A stretch of DNA of 64,000 nucleotides from contig JASANG010003140.1 of assembly GCA_030248215.1 (NCBI GenBank), forward strand, positions 1-64,000, given 5' to 3'. The notes beneath the pieces were generated by a model. That model had not been told where the DNA came from, made no database searches, and saw only the letters and a program-made list of their open reading frames with translations. Shown here piece after piece: positions 13,001-26,014 of the stretch. A program made the position numbers and the translations under genes. Within the stretch, counting starts at the first letter, position 1; each line of letters starts with the position of its first letter. The stretch is from Enoplolaimus lenunculus. Taxonomy: Eukaryota > Nematoda > Enoplea > Enoplida > Thoracostomopsidae.

Positions 13001-13475
13001 ACGATTAGTTCTCGGTGCTTGAATTGTTGCAAAAGCAGCGGTTACAAAATTATGGACAGTTTTGAAAATTTTTTTACGTCAACAAATTTTGCCGCAACCT
13101 GAACTAATGCCGGAAGTAAAGCAAAATGGGTGTAGAAAAAATAATGTATAATTAACAACTATATATAATATTCGAAGTATTTGTTGATGTATTAAAATTG
13201 TTTTTGCTTCCAATTGAACAATTTCAATTCAACAGTCAATAGCTGTCAAAATAGTTCCAAGGGTTTTAAAATCTCTGGACGCTATTTTAGATTCGGACTG
13301 TATTGAATCGTCAGTGAAATGCTTCGCAACGATTGAAACCGCTCAATCACCGCTTACCCGTGGCCAACTTGTAATTGATTCACGAAACGTTATGAAACGC
13401 CGTACAAATGCAGTAGTTGTAACACAAATTAATACGACTAAGCTAAAAGTAATTCTTGGAACTATGATAGACTGA
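7076..13475 (+). CDS. Inosine-uridine preferring nucleoside hydrolase (IUNH family), 5 exons
   Basis: Nucleoside hydrolases split the N-glycosidic bond of nucleosides to give base plus ribose, in salvage. Exons: 7076-7264, 7732-7863, 9394-9708, 10946-11102, 13243-13475; phases are consistent and the product is about 341 aa, usual for the family. The N-terminus carries the calcium/ribose-binding signature DCDAGIDD (residues 10-17). Exon 2 gives IPVYRGAERPL and HGCDGLGGLG. Exon 3 gives LGPLTNLA, VVAMGGNYDP, and EFNFGADPEAA. Exon 4 gives SCDLFATAIAL, where the catalytic His-Asp of the best-known enzymes is Cys-Asp. Exon 5 gives ATIETA and RGQLVID. The start is ATG 7076, ten residues before the signature. 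The exon 3 donor (GTAACA) is chosen because reading on hits a stop soon after. The exon 4-5 join rests on phase: acceptor AATAG at 13242. A poly(A) signal follows at 13523. The gene is intact and shows no sign of transfer. Confidence 0.88.
11676..11804 (-). mobile_element. TTAA MITE with tRNA-like promoter, truncated copy C
   Basis: It begins CTAACCCTTTCTCTCATGAA and carries the same minus-strand tRNA-like promoter, then stops abruptly near 11804, followed by an A-run and unrelated sequence. It lies in intron 4 of the nucleoside hydrolase gene. Confidence 0.6.
11960..12330. repeat. Cluster of near-palindromes related to GAATATCATATGATATTC
   Basis: At least five variants of this palindrome occur within 370 bp of intron 4 of the nucleoside hydrolase gene, near 12010, 12045, 12215, 12280 and 12310. 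Single related copies lie at about 11498 and 47745. Spacing is irregular, so it is not a simple tandem array. Function unknown. Confidence 0.5.
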
Positions 13476-13522
13476 GGAGTATACGGTATTTGTTTAATTC
13501 ACAGCCACGCCTGTGTTAATTT

Positions 13523-13528
13523 AATAAA
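13523..13528 (+). promoter_or_regulatory. Poly(A) signal AATAAA of the nucleoside hydrolase gene
   Basis: Canonical hexamer 48 bases after the stop codon of the nucleoside hydrolase exon 5. This is a normal distance for a compact 3' untranslated region. Confidence 0.55.
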
Positions 13529-13643
13529 GACGATATTTTGTTCCAAAAATGTATATATGATTACATACTTAGGTTTAAGCTCTTACTCAGGCTTATGCTT
13601 AGGTTTAGGCATAGGCTTTGGTTTGATATGTGTCTGATAATTT

Positions 13644-13866
13644 GGCCAATGTTACTTTAAGGGGCGTAACAGTTGATTAAGCGTATTCCTAAGCCGAAGC
13701 CTAAGGCTAAGCGTAAAAAATGTGTTCCTAAGCCTAAGCCTAACCGTTACAAAACTGTGTTCCTAAGCCTAAGCCTAAGCCTAAGCAAAAAATGTAATCT
13801 AGAATCTAAACCAACTCTTTTATAGACCCATCAGAAACCTGGACGCCCCTTAAAGTAACATGGGTC
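13644..13866. mobile_element. TTAGGC-bearing MITE with 8-bp target duplication GATAATTT
   Basis: Terminal inverted repeats: left GGCCAATGTTACTTTAAGGG, right (reverse complement) GACCCATGTTACTTTAAGGG. The flanks are GATAATTT on both sides, a perfect 8-bp duplication. Inside are three GCCTAA arrays separated by AAAAATGTGTTCC-like spacers and the block TAATCTAGAATCTAAACC. About 223 bp, no coding capacity. An 8-bp duplication is known for hAT, P and Merlin-type elements; the ends do not settle which. Confidence 0.85.
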
Positions 13867-14559
13867 GATAATTTTATGAGGTAGAAAATAAACAAGTACA
13901 TAACCCACAACCAAACAAAGTAGCAGCTTTTGTTTTCGGTCCTAAAACCAGTTGACACAAGGGTTAAATAAAATTTTGGTTAATATAGTCATGTTTTGTT
14001 CAATAAAAAATACTTAATTGGTATAGGACTGATCTTAAAATCATCATAAACTACTAAAAATATCAAGCAAAAATGTTTCAAATTGCGAAGAATCCTTATA
14101 TTTATTCATTTGATAGATTTACAAGAATTTAAATTCGTGTGGCGGCCTTTAAAAAGGGCTCCTATTCGTAGCTTGTAAAGTATGATATAAGTTTAAAGCC
14201 TAAAATGGTAGCCGTTCGTTCTTGGCTTTTTTAGACTTATGCAGGTTACTTTTGAATGAGCGAACGTCATTGTGTTTGCACACACAGAGGGCTAAGTTTC
14301 CACTGGATGTTGTAGTTATGCATCTGGGCACGCGCACTAAAGCCTATTAGTTATTTTTCTAATGTAACCCATGAGGCGACGAACGTATGCGATGAGGGTC
14401 GAAACCTATAGTTTTGTTATCAAGGCGCGGCATGAGCGACGCCTGTGTCAGGGTCGCGAATATGTGGTCTTGAGGTATGGCGATTTCAGGCGTAAAATTA
14501 GCGGTTCAACAATCTTGGAACATCGCCTACCTTTTGGAGCGCAAACTGCTGGCCGCATA

Positions 14560-14717
14560 GGAACAACTACTTACGCCTCCTCCGCCCTTTCGTTACGGAT
14601 GTATATCCGGTATTGCATTATGAACTATTATTAGGGATACGGATTCCTAATGACTGGGACTCAAAATGGGGAACCCTTCTTATTAACCCCACCCCCTTTT
14701 ATTCGGGTTACTACAGC
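14560..14717 (-). mobile_element. Internally deleted copy of the TACTGTAGTGACCC MITE family
   Basis: This fragment matches the right half of the copy at 54282-54730: GCCCTTTCGTTACGGATGTA, then TATTAGGGATACGGATTCC, GACTGGGACTCAAAATGGGG and the terminus TATTCGGGTTACTACAG. The left terminus and much of the interior are missing. Confidence 0.6.
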
Positions 14718-15320
14718 AATCTTGGGATTTTCCAGCTTGACTTAGCTCACCTAAAGTTTAGGTACTTTTAAAGAGGTAAAATTTTAAATCACCAGTTTTA
14801 AAATATTATTAGAATTCCTGGCCAAGTTTAAAATTTTGATTCTAATATTCACAACTTGCATACTTACCGAAGTGAAAACGATACAGCAAAAACGGATATA
14901 CCAATACCGGCCCATGTATAGTTGAGTGCCGTCCCAAAATCCAACCATCTCAACTAAAAAATTGATACTTTTTGTCAGTGGTGGGATTGTGGGATTTCAA
15001 TAAAATTCATCGAACGAAATTCCTTAGGCTTGGGGTTAGGCTTAAATTTAGGATTATGCAATCCTTTGGCTCAAGATTTATGTTTAGGAATATGCAACGC
15101 TCCGTCTTAGGTTTAGGTTTTTAGGTGTTTATCCGTAACATCTGGTGTAAAGCTTTGCATATACATTTTAGAGGTGCCTTACCGTTAGGCGTAGGCTTTG
15201 ACTTAGTCTATGGCTCAGGCTTAAGCCTAGGCTTACGCATAGTTTTAGGACGCTGAGACTTTAGGAATTGGTTTAAACGTAGATTAAATCATAAATGACC
15301 ATTACGGGCTAAATCTTAGG

Positions 15321-15559
15321 GTTCCATGTTGAACAGGGCAGGATCGTTTTCCGAAGGGGCTGTAATAAAGTCAGTTTAAGCTTTAGACTAATTTTTTGCT
15401 TAGGCTTAGGCTTAGGTTTAGGCTTAGGAATATGCTCATCCATACGCTTAGGCTTAGGCTTAGAAATAGGCTTATCCATTCGCTTAGGCTTTTTAGGCTT
15501 AGGCTTGGGCTTAGGAATATACTTATACTACTGTTCCGGCCCTGTTCTATACATGGGCC
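15321..15559. mobile_element. TTAGGC-bearing MITE with 8-bp target duplication ATCTTAGG
   Basis: Both flanks read ATCTTAGG (15313-15320 and 15560-15567). The right end ACAGGGC.. reads inward as GGCCCATGTATAGAACAGGG and the left as GTTCCATGTTGAACAGGGC. Inside are long TTAGGC arrays broken by 'GAATATGCTCATCCATACGC' and related spacers. A degenerate TTAGGC-rich block upstream (15026-15250) is probably an older relative. Confidence 0.8.
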
Positions 15560-16715
15560 ATCTTAGGCATAGTCTTACGCTTATGTTCATTACAGATATG
15601 CTGCAATTGTTCAAAATGAAATAAAAATGACGGAATTCATCTAAAATCTTAAAAATTTTGGCGCATCCGCCATTTTTTCTTCAAAATTTAATAAATTGTA
15701 TCATCAGAAAAATAAAACATCTTTGACACTTTCATACTTCAGTATCTGCTTTTCGGTTCCGTTTCAAGTACATTTGATACTGTGTTTTTGGCTCTCTTGT
15801 ATGAGAACCGCTTTGGCATATTGCGCTGGATTCAATCGGTTGTCGTTGGCACCTGCCCCTTGATCAGCAGAAGTTATACACCTTTTTGAAAACAATCTTG
15901 ACTAATTAAAATAAACATGATTTAACACGTTGTATATATGCGTGCTCTGCTATAAACTTGTCTAGCAGCCGATTCACTACTGTGGGGGCTGGTTAACCTC
16001 ACGACTGAAGGAAGCCGGAAGTCAAATACAACATTATTAAATATTGGTTCCAAATTTTGGGTGTTATCTGAAGCTGTCAGATAACACTGCAGCAGAACAA
16101 TGATTCGTTTAGTTAAGCAAAATGGTCCTTATATTGATAGTATTATGATTTTATATTAAAAGATTCAACCTAAATTCTATGTTGCTTTCGGTATATTGCT
16201 TTTGTCTTGAATACATTGGAACACAAAAATTTCTTTTGTTCTTCAGAATTTTTACAATACCATCTGTTCAAATATATAATTCGTGATGCGTGCAACGATT
16301 GTTTTATATACTTATTGTTTCAATTTGGTAAAAAAACTCACTAGCAGATCCATGAAAAGAGGTCACCTAAACCGTGACACATCAGCATACATCAAAACTA
16401 AAATTTTCTATAAAGATTTGGTTCTAAAATGCGTTCAGCTTCTTGCTGGTTTCGCTCGCGACCTTTTCACAATAAATCCGCCGTCAAAAATTCCCGAATT
16501 CAACCCTGAAACACAGTTTAGATATTGCTCGGTCGTTTTGGTCGCGAGGTTTTGTTCACTATTATATGACGCACTGAAATTCTGCAAAAATTTCTGGTTT
16601 TGTCTTTGGCACAGTTATTTAATGCTTAATTCACAACACACGAAACCGTTGATTTTGCTTGTCTCTAGTCTAATAGTCGAATCTTTTTTCTTTTTCAATC
16701 TTGAATTCGATCCAA

Positions 16716-19700
16716 ATGCTCTCAATATCAGCGTATACAGTAGGTAAGCTTTATCGAGTTAAGTCTAAAGAGTGGCGCAAATTGTGGTTGGCGGCAGCAA
16801 AATATATTTCAATTTTACTTTTTTAGTTTTTCGCAAATAAATGCTTGAACTACTAGAAAGGCTTGAAAAATATTTTAGCGTTACTGCTACTGCATGGAAT
16901 TCATGCCGAAAATGATGCGAGCGATGCCGACAATTCTGAATTATCACCTGAAAATTGTCCAGGTTAGTGAGAAACAAATTTTTGTATACAAAGGGACGGA
17001 TGGATACACGGGATATACGTCAACCTAAAATTTCAAGCGAAAAAGTTAAAAGCAGTCAAACAACTCCATAGAATACTTTCTAGATCGAAGATGTGAAAAA
17101 TATTTCTTTTGTCAGATTATACTTTGCCACAATAAGTTCTGGCCACACTTAATCGTTCCACTAAAAGTGGGAACGTTTTCGTTTTTTTGTAAGTTCTGTT
17201 CTATCATTCAAAGTGTGTCTGCGCTCGTTACACACCACCGTTTGGCAGGACAGTAAGCATATGTGACGTAAACACTTTCAAACGTCTCCTGCTGCACTAA
17301 GCGGTCTGCTACTCATTCGCCAAAACGGTAAAAAATACCTTATTAACGATTTTAGTTGTCTCAGTAATGAATAGCTGATTATTGAGGTAAAAAAGTTTGA
17401 TTAAGTTACGTTTGACAGCGTTAAAAGTTCACCCCCCTCGGCATCTGTGTATTGCGGCAGAACTGCAGAACTGAAATCCAGAATGCACCTCTGCCTTTGA
17501 CTCTAACAAATTTTAATCGAATCGTGGTTTATGTTATTTTGCATGTTTGTTACCAAACTTCAAACTTGTTGACTACCATCATTGCCGATTAATTCTTGGC
17601 CTCTGGAGAACTACTCATGGCCCAAGTTAATTATATAGGCCTGTCCAATACAATACAATGAGACCGATGCGCTTAGATACTGGGAGACTTCCACTTATGC
17701 TTTGAGTTACCCTTATTGTTTTGTAGGCAAACTCTTATAATTAAACCGGACCAAACTAATAAATACTAAAAGTTTAGTTTCATCGTGTCCGTCTGTAAAT
17801 TTTGTATGTTTCGTTATGCTGTCAGTAACATTTCACCGTTTAGGTTTTGGAAATCCTGATATTCCGTACCAAGGATATACGCCAAAATGCCGAAAAAACG
17901 CTCCACCACGTAAGCGTTAAACTGCTTAATATTGTAAAGGGAGGCAGTAGCCGGCGCGGTCCTGCTAGTCAAGTTCTAGCAGGACTTCTTTTTCTTGGTG
18001 ACCGAACCCTGAAACCGCTAGACAAGTGACAAGCAGAAAAATGGTTGTCCGAACATAAGAACGTCTCAAAACCTGTTTAAACCTTATAGTGGTAAAAATT
18101 TACGAGCGGAGCGAACGAGAACCAGAACGCAATTTTACTGCTAAAACGTTTAATACAAAATCTTGGTTTTTCTCATGCTGGGGAGCCTAGGCCGGCGTGG
18201 CCTGTGAAGATACGGTAGTGTATTAATTAAATTTCAATTTTGCTTGAACGCGTTGGAATAATTTCACACTTTGCCTATTTATTAATTATACTGTGTATTT
18301 TGCAGTATTCTTTTATAGACGGCGTCTTTGATATTTTTGTAAATTTTCTTTGCCCCAGTATTAAAACGACATATCCGGATGGTATGAATACTTCCGCTGT
18401 ATCGAAAAAATGTGTTTCGTTCTGAACTAACGACCAGTACGCGATTGGTTTTAATACAACTAAGCGCCGTATTACATGTTTGGCTACTGTTTATTTTTAG
18501 GGGCGCCGTAAAAGTAACATTGGCCGCCTAATGAATGCAGCATTCATTAGGCTACAAATTCTAATAACAGTAAGATTTACTGTTCTGGAGCGATAAGTTC
18601 TTTAGATACATAACATTTTTGTTTATAACGAATGTAAATAATGCTGATAGTTAACAAAAGAATTACACGAGCCCATTGCCATGTGTATAAATTTATTAAA
18701 TGACTTTTCTGTACAGGGCTTCCAAAATAACTGAGGCAGAATTATAATTATGCCGGGGGTCAAATATCGTCATGCCAGAATGCCTCTAAGGGTAGTTGGC
18801 TAGCCTATTTTGGGCCCTCGTCTAAAGAATTATCTCCCTTTTAAGAATATCGTTGAATGAATATTCTGACATCCGAGGCATTCTGGAATGACGATATTTG
18901 TTCCCCTCTTCCAAAATTTTGACCGATACGGGCAAAATATAGGGGGCATTCTGGCATGTTGCAGTAATATATAATGTGTATGCTGCCGGTTATAAAAAAT
19001 ATAAATTGTAAACATATATCCAAGCAAAACGTATTTTACTTGATTTAAAATTAATTCAGAAAGCAGGTATCAGGATGGGTTTGTAAACATTGAATAACAT
19101 TTTTAAGCGCCGTATAACGAAGAACCCGAATTTATGACAGGTCCTGAGGTAAGACATCTTCGATTTTACTAAAACAGCCTTGCGCAAAATGTTTTAGAAA
19201 ATAAAAATACGTAAACCTAATAATATACAGATGATATAATGTGGCAAACCTGATCCCTCACAGATGGCAAAGTTTTAATACGAATAATCGTTAATATTAT
19301 TAGTTTCGTAAATTGTTTTCTAAAGAATCTAAGTCGAAAATGTTGCGTTGCGGTTCATCTATCTCTGGCGTGTGTTAAAACATTCTTACATGAGTATTTT
19401 CTATTTTATCAAACACACATACTGCATTGACCCGAATAAGAGGGGGTAATAAGAGGGGGTCCCATTTTGAGTCCGAATCAATTGGAGTCCGTATCCCTAA
19501 TAAGAGTCCGTAAGCGGATAGAGTCCCTAAACCCTAATTAGAGTCCATAAATGTCAATTAACCCTAATTGTAGCGCATAAATGAATCCTGGACCAAGTAA
19601 TTTGAGTTCGAAACTTTAAAGCGTACTTAAACTTTGAAAGTACATTCCTAAAGTATAACCTTGTATTATCGCTCAAGCTATTGACACAAGACAAATAAAC

Positions 19701-22700
19701 ATTTAATTCAACAGATAATTGCAGTAACGGATATATATCAGTAACGAAGGGCGGCGGAGCGTCGGTTACAAATAAATAACAGTCCGTAACCGAATAACAA
19801 GAAGGGTACCCTTTGGAGAGGCCAAATAAATATCAGCCTCCCTTCTTATTCGGGTCACTACAGTAATGTCATGCTTGTATACGAATCCCGGGATCTTTAT
19901 GTGGCAGGTGTTATTGTTACCTCTTAGCTATGCAACCTTGACGCTGATGCATGGCAGAGCTCTCAATATGACTAGGGTTTAGTAATTAAAAATTTGTTAA
20001 GCTGTATTTAGCTAATATTTGGACCAATACTCTCAAATATATGTAGCATCTACCGCCAATTGACGATAGGCTCTGTAACTTTGAAAACCATCTAACTATA
20101 AAGACAGAAATTCAGTAGTTTTTCACTTCATCAATTAACTTGCTTCTACAAAATTTTTAGATTAGCAGATGCCACATTTCTCTAGTTTGAATGCCTATTA
20201 CTAACTAGAAAAAGGTGCTATACCTTGTTCGATATTGTGCTATGACGAATGTCGAGCAGTTGATACTAAAGATGTTCCATCTAAAACTTTTTAATATTCA
20301 TGAAATAAAAAATGTTTATTTCAGTTGTTCCAACCGACAAAAAATTTAGTTGAAACATTAATTGGACTACGGAGTTTAGTATGATCAACGGAATCGAACT
20401 CATAACCGGAATTTTGCTATAGTTTTAACATAATCGGAATTCAGTTGGAATCCGAAGTTTGTGGCCACATGTTTTTAGTTAGTAAGAGTTTCATGACTGG
20501 AGTAATAATTAGTCTAAGCGTTGGGTTCTATCTTTTCAAGGATGAGCTAAAAACTACTGAATTGGCTAAATATAAGTATTGCGCACAAATATTAATTTGT
20601 TGAATTAATGCTAAATACTCTGTTAATACTACGTTATGTGTCAATGTTAAGTATTCTTTCTAACCTAAAAACGGTATAACCCAAATCTTTGAAAACTGCA
20701 GCCGTCCGTCGTATAACGCGTAGAATAAAATGCTACACATATTTAGTTAAGTGCATAAATTTCGGCTAACTTTGAAAACTGAATACATTTGAAATAGTTC
20801 TTGTCATTTTTAGGGTGTTGCTATGAATGCAAGAAAAGCATACAAATATGTCAAAAACGATGATGGTCATATTGTCTTAAAATATTATTTTGATACATCC
20901 GTTAGTAAGTAAAAAATGCTCGTAGAAAATGTAAAACTAAATATACACCAAGATTTAGCCAGGTTTTGATTTCGAGAGATATAAAATCGTTTGACAGCTT
21001 ACGTTTCAGTAGCGAGCGGAAGCAGCAAAATTTATTCAGACTTTAGAAATTAGAAACTCATTCTATTAAAGTCGTGCAAAAGTACCATTTTCTTATGTCT
21101 GCAAGTCTTTCCAATACATCAACAAGTTATAGTCGGAGTAGACACCAGCAGAATTGCGCTGTGCTTTGATTTTCTAAAGAAACAATAGTTCAAACCTTTA
21201 TATTAACATAGATTCAAATTTACTGCAATCGCTTACAAGGGGATGCACCGTTGACCACAAGCATATGCTGACATAAATCCCACGCTAGGTTTAAATCAAG
21301 TTTCGAACAACTTTGAAACTTTTTAGCCGCATAGTATGTTGAGCAGGCTACAAGCCTGACTGTACGGAAGGTGCTTAATAGTCTTGGTTTTTGAACAAAA
21401 AATTGACTCAATGTAATCGCCTGATAATAGCATGTCTAAATGGAAATCCAATTTTATTAGATTATTCTCACGTTTTTCAGCTGAAGAAATCAAAACAGCT
21501 GTGAATTTGGCTAAAATTGCTTTCAAAACACATTCTTGCGTGCGACTCACTGAAATCGACGCTGATACCGCTGAAAAAATGACCGGAACACGAGTTCGCG
21601 TAATTGACGGAAGCGGGTATATAAGGCATTTATTTATTAATTTATAGTACAACAACCAGGGTTGTACGGGAAATGGCATACTTGCCATGCGGTGCTGTTC
21701 CTTTGCGTTCTTTACCGGTGACGGCCGGCGCTGGATGACTTTCTAAAAGTATAGCACCATCCCAAGAATTTTAAAACCATTGAGGGTGGTTGAATAGATT
21801 TTAAAATATACACTGTAGGAAACGTCCATGTTTTTGCAGAAACGTAATATTGTGAATTTCATTGACTATCGCCGTTTGCAAATAACGGAAATACGTCGCA
21901 TTATCCTGGATCAGGTAAGGGTGATTTTTCATATAAAAAGGCATTAAACAACACATTTAGTCTACTATGTTAGGTACTGATGGGCATCGGATATTTTTTA
22001 TATTGCGATATCCGACAATTTTTAACGAATATTTATCTGGATATCCGTAATTAAATTTCTATTTCGGATAACCGAAACTTTTGGTTTAGAAAACTGCTAC
22101 TGACCAATAAATACTTCTGTTGGCCACCCAAAATTGAGTTGATTTCTTTTTTCTCTTTCCGATTTAAACGCTGGAAATGAGATTCTATGGAATATAACTT
22201 TCTCGAAATATATACATGAGACGTTTTACGTTCCGAGAAGAAAAAACCACATTCAAATATACTTAAGCTTAATCGTGCAGACATCAGCCCATGTTACTTT
22301 TAGTGGGGCCGCGTTGGTCAATTTCTCAGTAGAGAAGGCTTAATGTCAAGGTTTTTTTGCTTAGCTAGGCATTTAGAACTCCGATTCAAAACGAGTTCCG
22401 ATTCTGATTCCGATTGCACAATCAATTGGAATCGGAATTTTACAATTTTAATTTAATAATACTTTGGTTGCATAAAAATTCTCTCAAACAAAACTACCGT
22501 TTATTTTGAAAATAACGATAATTGATTGTAGTTTACCGAACCAAAAACAATGCCAATATGTTCATGCGACGTTTTTGAAAATTGTTGCCAGCTATACGCA
22601 TTGCCACAAAATTTGTAGTTCTTTCCGTTTTGCACCCTGTTACACATGATAATTGATGAAATTTGACTCACACTATATACTTAAAGAATTTATGTGCCCT

Positions 22701-25700
22701 CCCAAAAAAATTCTCGCTACGCCCATGCTCTATATAGGATGCTTGTTGAAAATAGCATTCGACAATTAGTGCTCAGAATTGCAACGGGATTCCGATTCCG
22801 GAGAAAATTACGATAAAATTTGATTCCAATTCCGCTTCCGACAAAATGTACTTCCGATTGGAACCCTGGTAGTGAATTTATCACGTAGAACCGGAATTTA
22901 AAATATTTACCTTTCTGTTTTTCTTACTTAATTTCAATAAAAAACCAAAATATTTGTGTTTCGTTTACACAGTTTGTCCTACAACTATTACTTATTTAAT
23001 AGAAATTGTTTCTGCTCATTTGCGCAGTATATATCTTAAAACACGGAGATTTATACAAAAATTTAGCTTGGAATAATATTGGGTAAAAGTGGTCCGCGGG
23101 AAAATATATTTATCATCTGCCAAGATGCTGGACCCCAGGGATCGCGCCCCGAAATTGGGTCTCAAACTTTAGAGAAGACTAGAAAAACTACGTTGAACAA
23201 CCGCTAGAAAAACTTTCAGTAACTTAGACATAAATCAATTTATGACCTGATCTGATAATTTTTCGAATTAAAATCCTGGCTTCGACTGTCAGCTATTAAC
23301 AATGTTGTGTTAATATTACATTGCAATTGTCATATGGAAAAATGCCCATTTAGATGTTATGTCGCGTACGGTCTTGGTGATGTTGGCCATGAGCAAGAAA
23401 TGTCGCTTGCAACTTGGGGTTGCACTTCAGCGGCGACATCAATTCATGAGTTTATGCACGCGTTAGGTTTTTATCACGAGCATAACCGGCCCGATCGCGA
23501 TCAATATATTGATTTGCATTTAGAAAACGTTCAAGAGTGTAAGCGCAAAAGTTATATATACTTTTGAAATCGTTTAATTCGTGTTAATGGCGTATGACAC
23601 CTTAAGGTTAGTGATGGGCTCATAAAAGCATCGACGGAGGACTCGCGATATGTAATACTAAAACGAGTTCGAGGACGAAACATCCCAGAACCCCCAAAAC
23701 GCAGTTTAAGTAGTAAATGTTAATGGAAGATTTTGCATTTGATTCATATACAGGGGAAACGGTTAACGGATGGTCCCTCTTTACATTTATAACCCATGCG
23801 CACCATATAATCTTCTGTTCGCAAACAAATTGTGCTTTGGCTATAGATTGTCTTACGACTTACAACGTACCATATCTATATTATTAAAGCTGGAACGTCC
23901 TACATATGCGTTGGCCGCCCTCCCCCCTTCCCCCCAAAAAAACCCAAGAAACTTTTTCAAAAAAATCAAAATTCCCTCTCCCCCCCCGTCCCCAGGCGAC
24001 CCGTCCGCTCCTCCCCACCACGCCACCACCCCCCCCACCCCCCTCGCCCCGCGGGCCCCCCCCCCCCCCCCGCGCCCCCCCTTTGTAAATGTTTTGTGCA
24101 GACTGAAAATTAGTCTAAATTCTGCCATTTCCAAGACCTACCAATGCGCTAAAATATCTGATGTGAATGAGTGCGCAAAATATATCTGACTAGATTAATA
24201 ATCGGATAATTTTAAGTATTGTCCCACGAATGACACGGAGAACTGAGTGAACAACAAGAGGCCCATGTGAATCACATGGGCCCTTATGAAATATTTGAGG
24301 ATTTTATTGAATCTCTCGGATCTCGAAGGCCCGCACGGCTGGTGAAATTTTCACAGAGATGGCAGTTGAGGCTGTTCCATCCCGCTCCGTTCCACGAAAG
24401 ATTATTTGTGGACGCGTGGTCTGCATGCATCGCCATGGAGATAACTAATAATTAACATTTCGGGTATTTTTTACGTTCCTTGTTCGGGTTTTAACATTAT
24501 GTATTTTTGATACAATTGCCTTTGAACACATTGGGTTACGCTATATTAAAGTCAATTGACTCTCAAATATGAAAAAAAAAAGGGAAAAATCTTTTTTTTT
24601 TTCACTTTGTCGCCCAAAAAAACATCCTTCCCCCCCCAAAACTGGTTACAAATTACCCCACCCCCCCCCCCCACCCAAAAAGTGTGAAAATATGTCAAAA
24701 CCCAGTATATGAGGGGAGTTGAACATCTGTGCAACTACGGACTACTAATGCATTCACGCACCAGAATATCAGCTATTATATAGTTGTAGTATAACGAGAG
24801 CATTTCATTATTTTTTATTTATGAATATGTGCAAAAATAATTGGATTAGAATTTAATTTCAACCATTTTTCATATTTTCAGATTACCGTGCACAGTACAC
24901 CAAAAACACAAATGGAGTGGCTTACAGCGAAATTGGAGAATATGACTATTTAAGGTTAGTAAATTTATATATACAATAATCAGCAAATATATTGTGGTCT
25001 ACTATGTTAAAAATTCAAAAATATGCGGTTTGTAAGAGCGAATATTCGTTTCCGGTCAAAATCAATTGTCGTTTCCGTATTTTATTATCCGTTTCTATCC
25101 TGACAATACGTAAAAAGTAATGTTTTATTGATACTCACTTATGTTTACGTTTATATTTGACGAAAGTACCAAATTCTGTGAGTGACAGGATATTCGTTTT
25201 TGATTAAAATCAGTTGCCGCTTCTTTAATTTTTACTATCCGTTTAAATTCTGGCAATACGCAAAAAGAAAATGATTTATTGGTTTTAAATTTCCCTCTGT
25301 TACAATTTATTGTTATTTCAGCAGTAGACGCAAGATTTAAACTCAATATTACATGTGGTCCGTCATAGGTACTGTACGGCGTTTACCATTGCCATTCATT
25401 GTATAAAAGTAATTGTGATGCGTGAGAACAATGATTTTATTGCGTCTAGCGGACGCTTGCGTTACGCTGCACAGATCATAAAGAAATGTGAATCTGTATA
25501 GCTTAATTACCCCTCTGCAACAATCCCTTGTTGCCGGACTGTGTCTTAAAGGCAATATGAAACAATTGATATATGTATTGAAATATTACACATATATGTA
25601 TGCATTATAGCACAATGCATTACGAAGCATTTGCGGCGTCACGAAACCGTGAAGCGGTAATAACACGAAAGTTAGGAGACGAGTAAGCGATTACTAAATA

Positions 25701-26014
25701 AATTATTGCCAAATCAGTAGCTGGAAAAGCTAACAAATGGCCATAGAAATGTGTTAGTCACTCTTCAAGGTTATTGTGAAATCAGCCGAATGCCTGTTTT
25801 AAAAACAGACCGCATATATATTTCTAAACAATTATATATTTTGCTTCACAGCTTTAGTACGGGACGCCAAGCGTTAGCTTGCAAACAGTTATATATATTA
25901 CTTTCTTTTAATTTGATATTTAATAAATTTTAAGAGCCGATCGGTACACTTTGAGCAATGATATTGGTTTGTCGCGGCTGGACATAATAAAGGTCAACAA
26001 GTTTTTTGAATGTG
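16716..26014 (+). CDS. Copy 1: signal peptide, pro-region and astacin catalytic domain exons
   Basis: Ten exons. Exon 1 (28 nt) was found by looking for an ATG ending in phase 1; MLSIS joined to the hydrophobic ALLLLHGIHA makes a complete signal peptide. The pro-region exons (16879-16962, 17844-17909, 19108-19148) match the downstream paralogue in length and motif. Mature protease begins near MNARKAYKYV in exon 5. Exon 6 (21481-21616) carries EEIKTAVNLAKIAF and THSCVRL; exon 7 the zinc site and NRPDRDQY; exon 8 GEYDYLR; exon 9 the Met-turn; exon 10 SRLDIIKVNKFFEC, the domain's closing cysteine. Six exon lengths (66, 41, 91, 136, 185, 72) and the 80-nt exon equal those of the paralogue. Confidence 0.85.

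Larger units (their letters stand above)
13529..16715. other. Intergenic stretch between nucleoside hydrolase and first astacin gene
   Basis: Mostly repeats: TTAGGC-bearing elements (13566-13866, 15026-15250, 15321-15559) and a shrunken copy of the TACTGTAGTGACCC family (14560-14717). A 154-codon open frame at 16283-16747 overlaps exon 1 of the protease gene in another frame and has no family likeness. I see no additional gene. Confidence 0.5.

Noticed and set aside
15360-15535. TTAGGC arrays as a chromosome end or a true interstitial telomere
   Set aside because: Arrays are short, broken by fixed spacers, in both orientations and bounded by inverted ends with 8-bp duplications, so they belong to MITEs.
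16283-16747. Longest open frame of the window (154 codons) as a gene
   Set aside because: It has no family likeness, includes intron-like AT-rich text, and overlaps in another frame the first exon (16716-16743) that gives the protease its signal peptide.
18317-18385. Alternative pro-region exon of the first protease (acceptor GCCCCAG)
   Set aside because: Phase could fit, but 19108-19148 matches the paralogue's 41-nt exon in length and residues (YNEEPEF vs FNEISTDF), so it was preferred.
23770-24189. 139-codon proline-rich frame
   Set aside because: Produced by C homopolymer runs within a Helitron; the antisense frame is a matching glycine-rich artefact.
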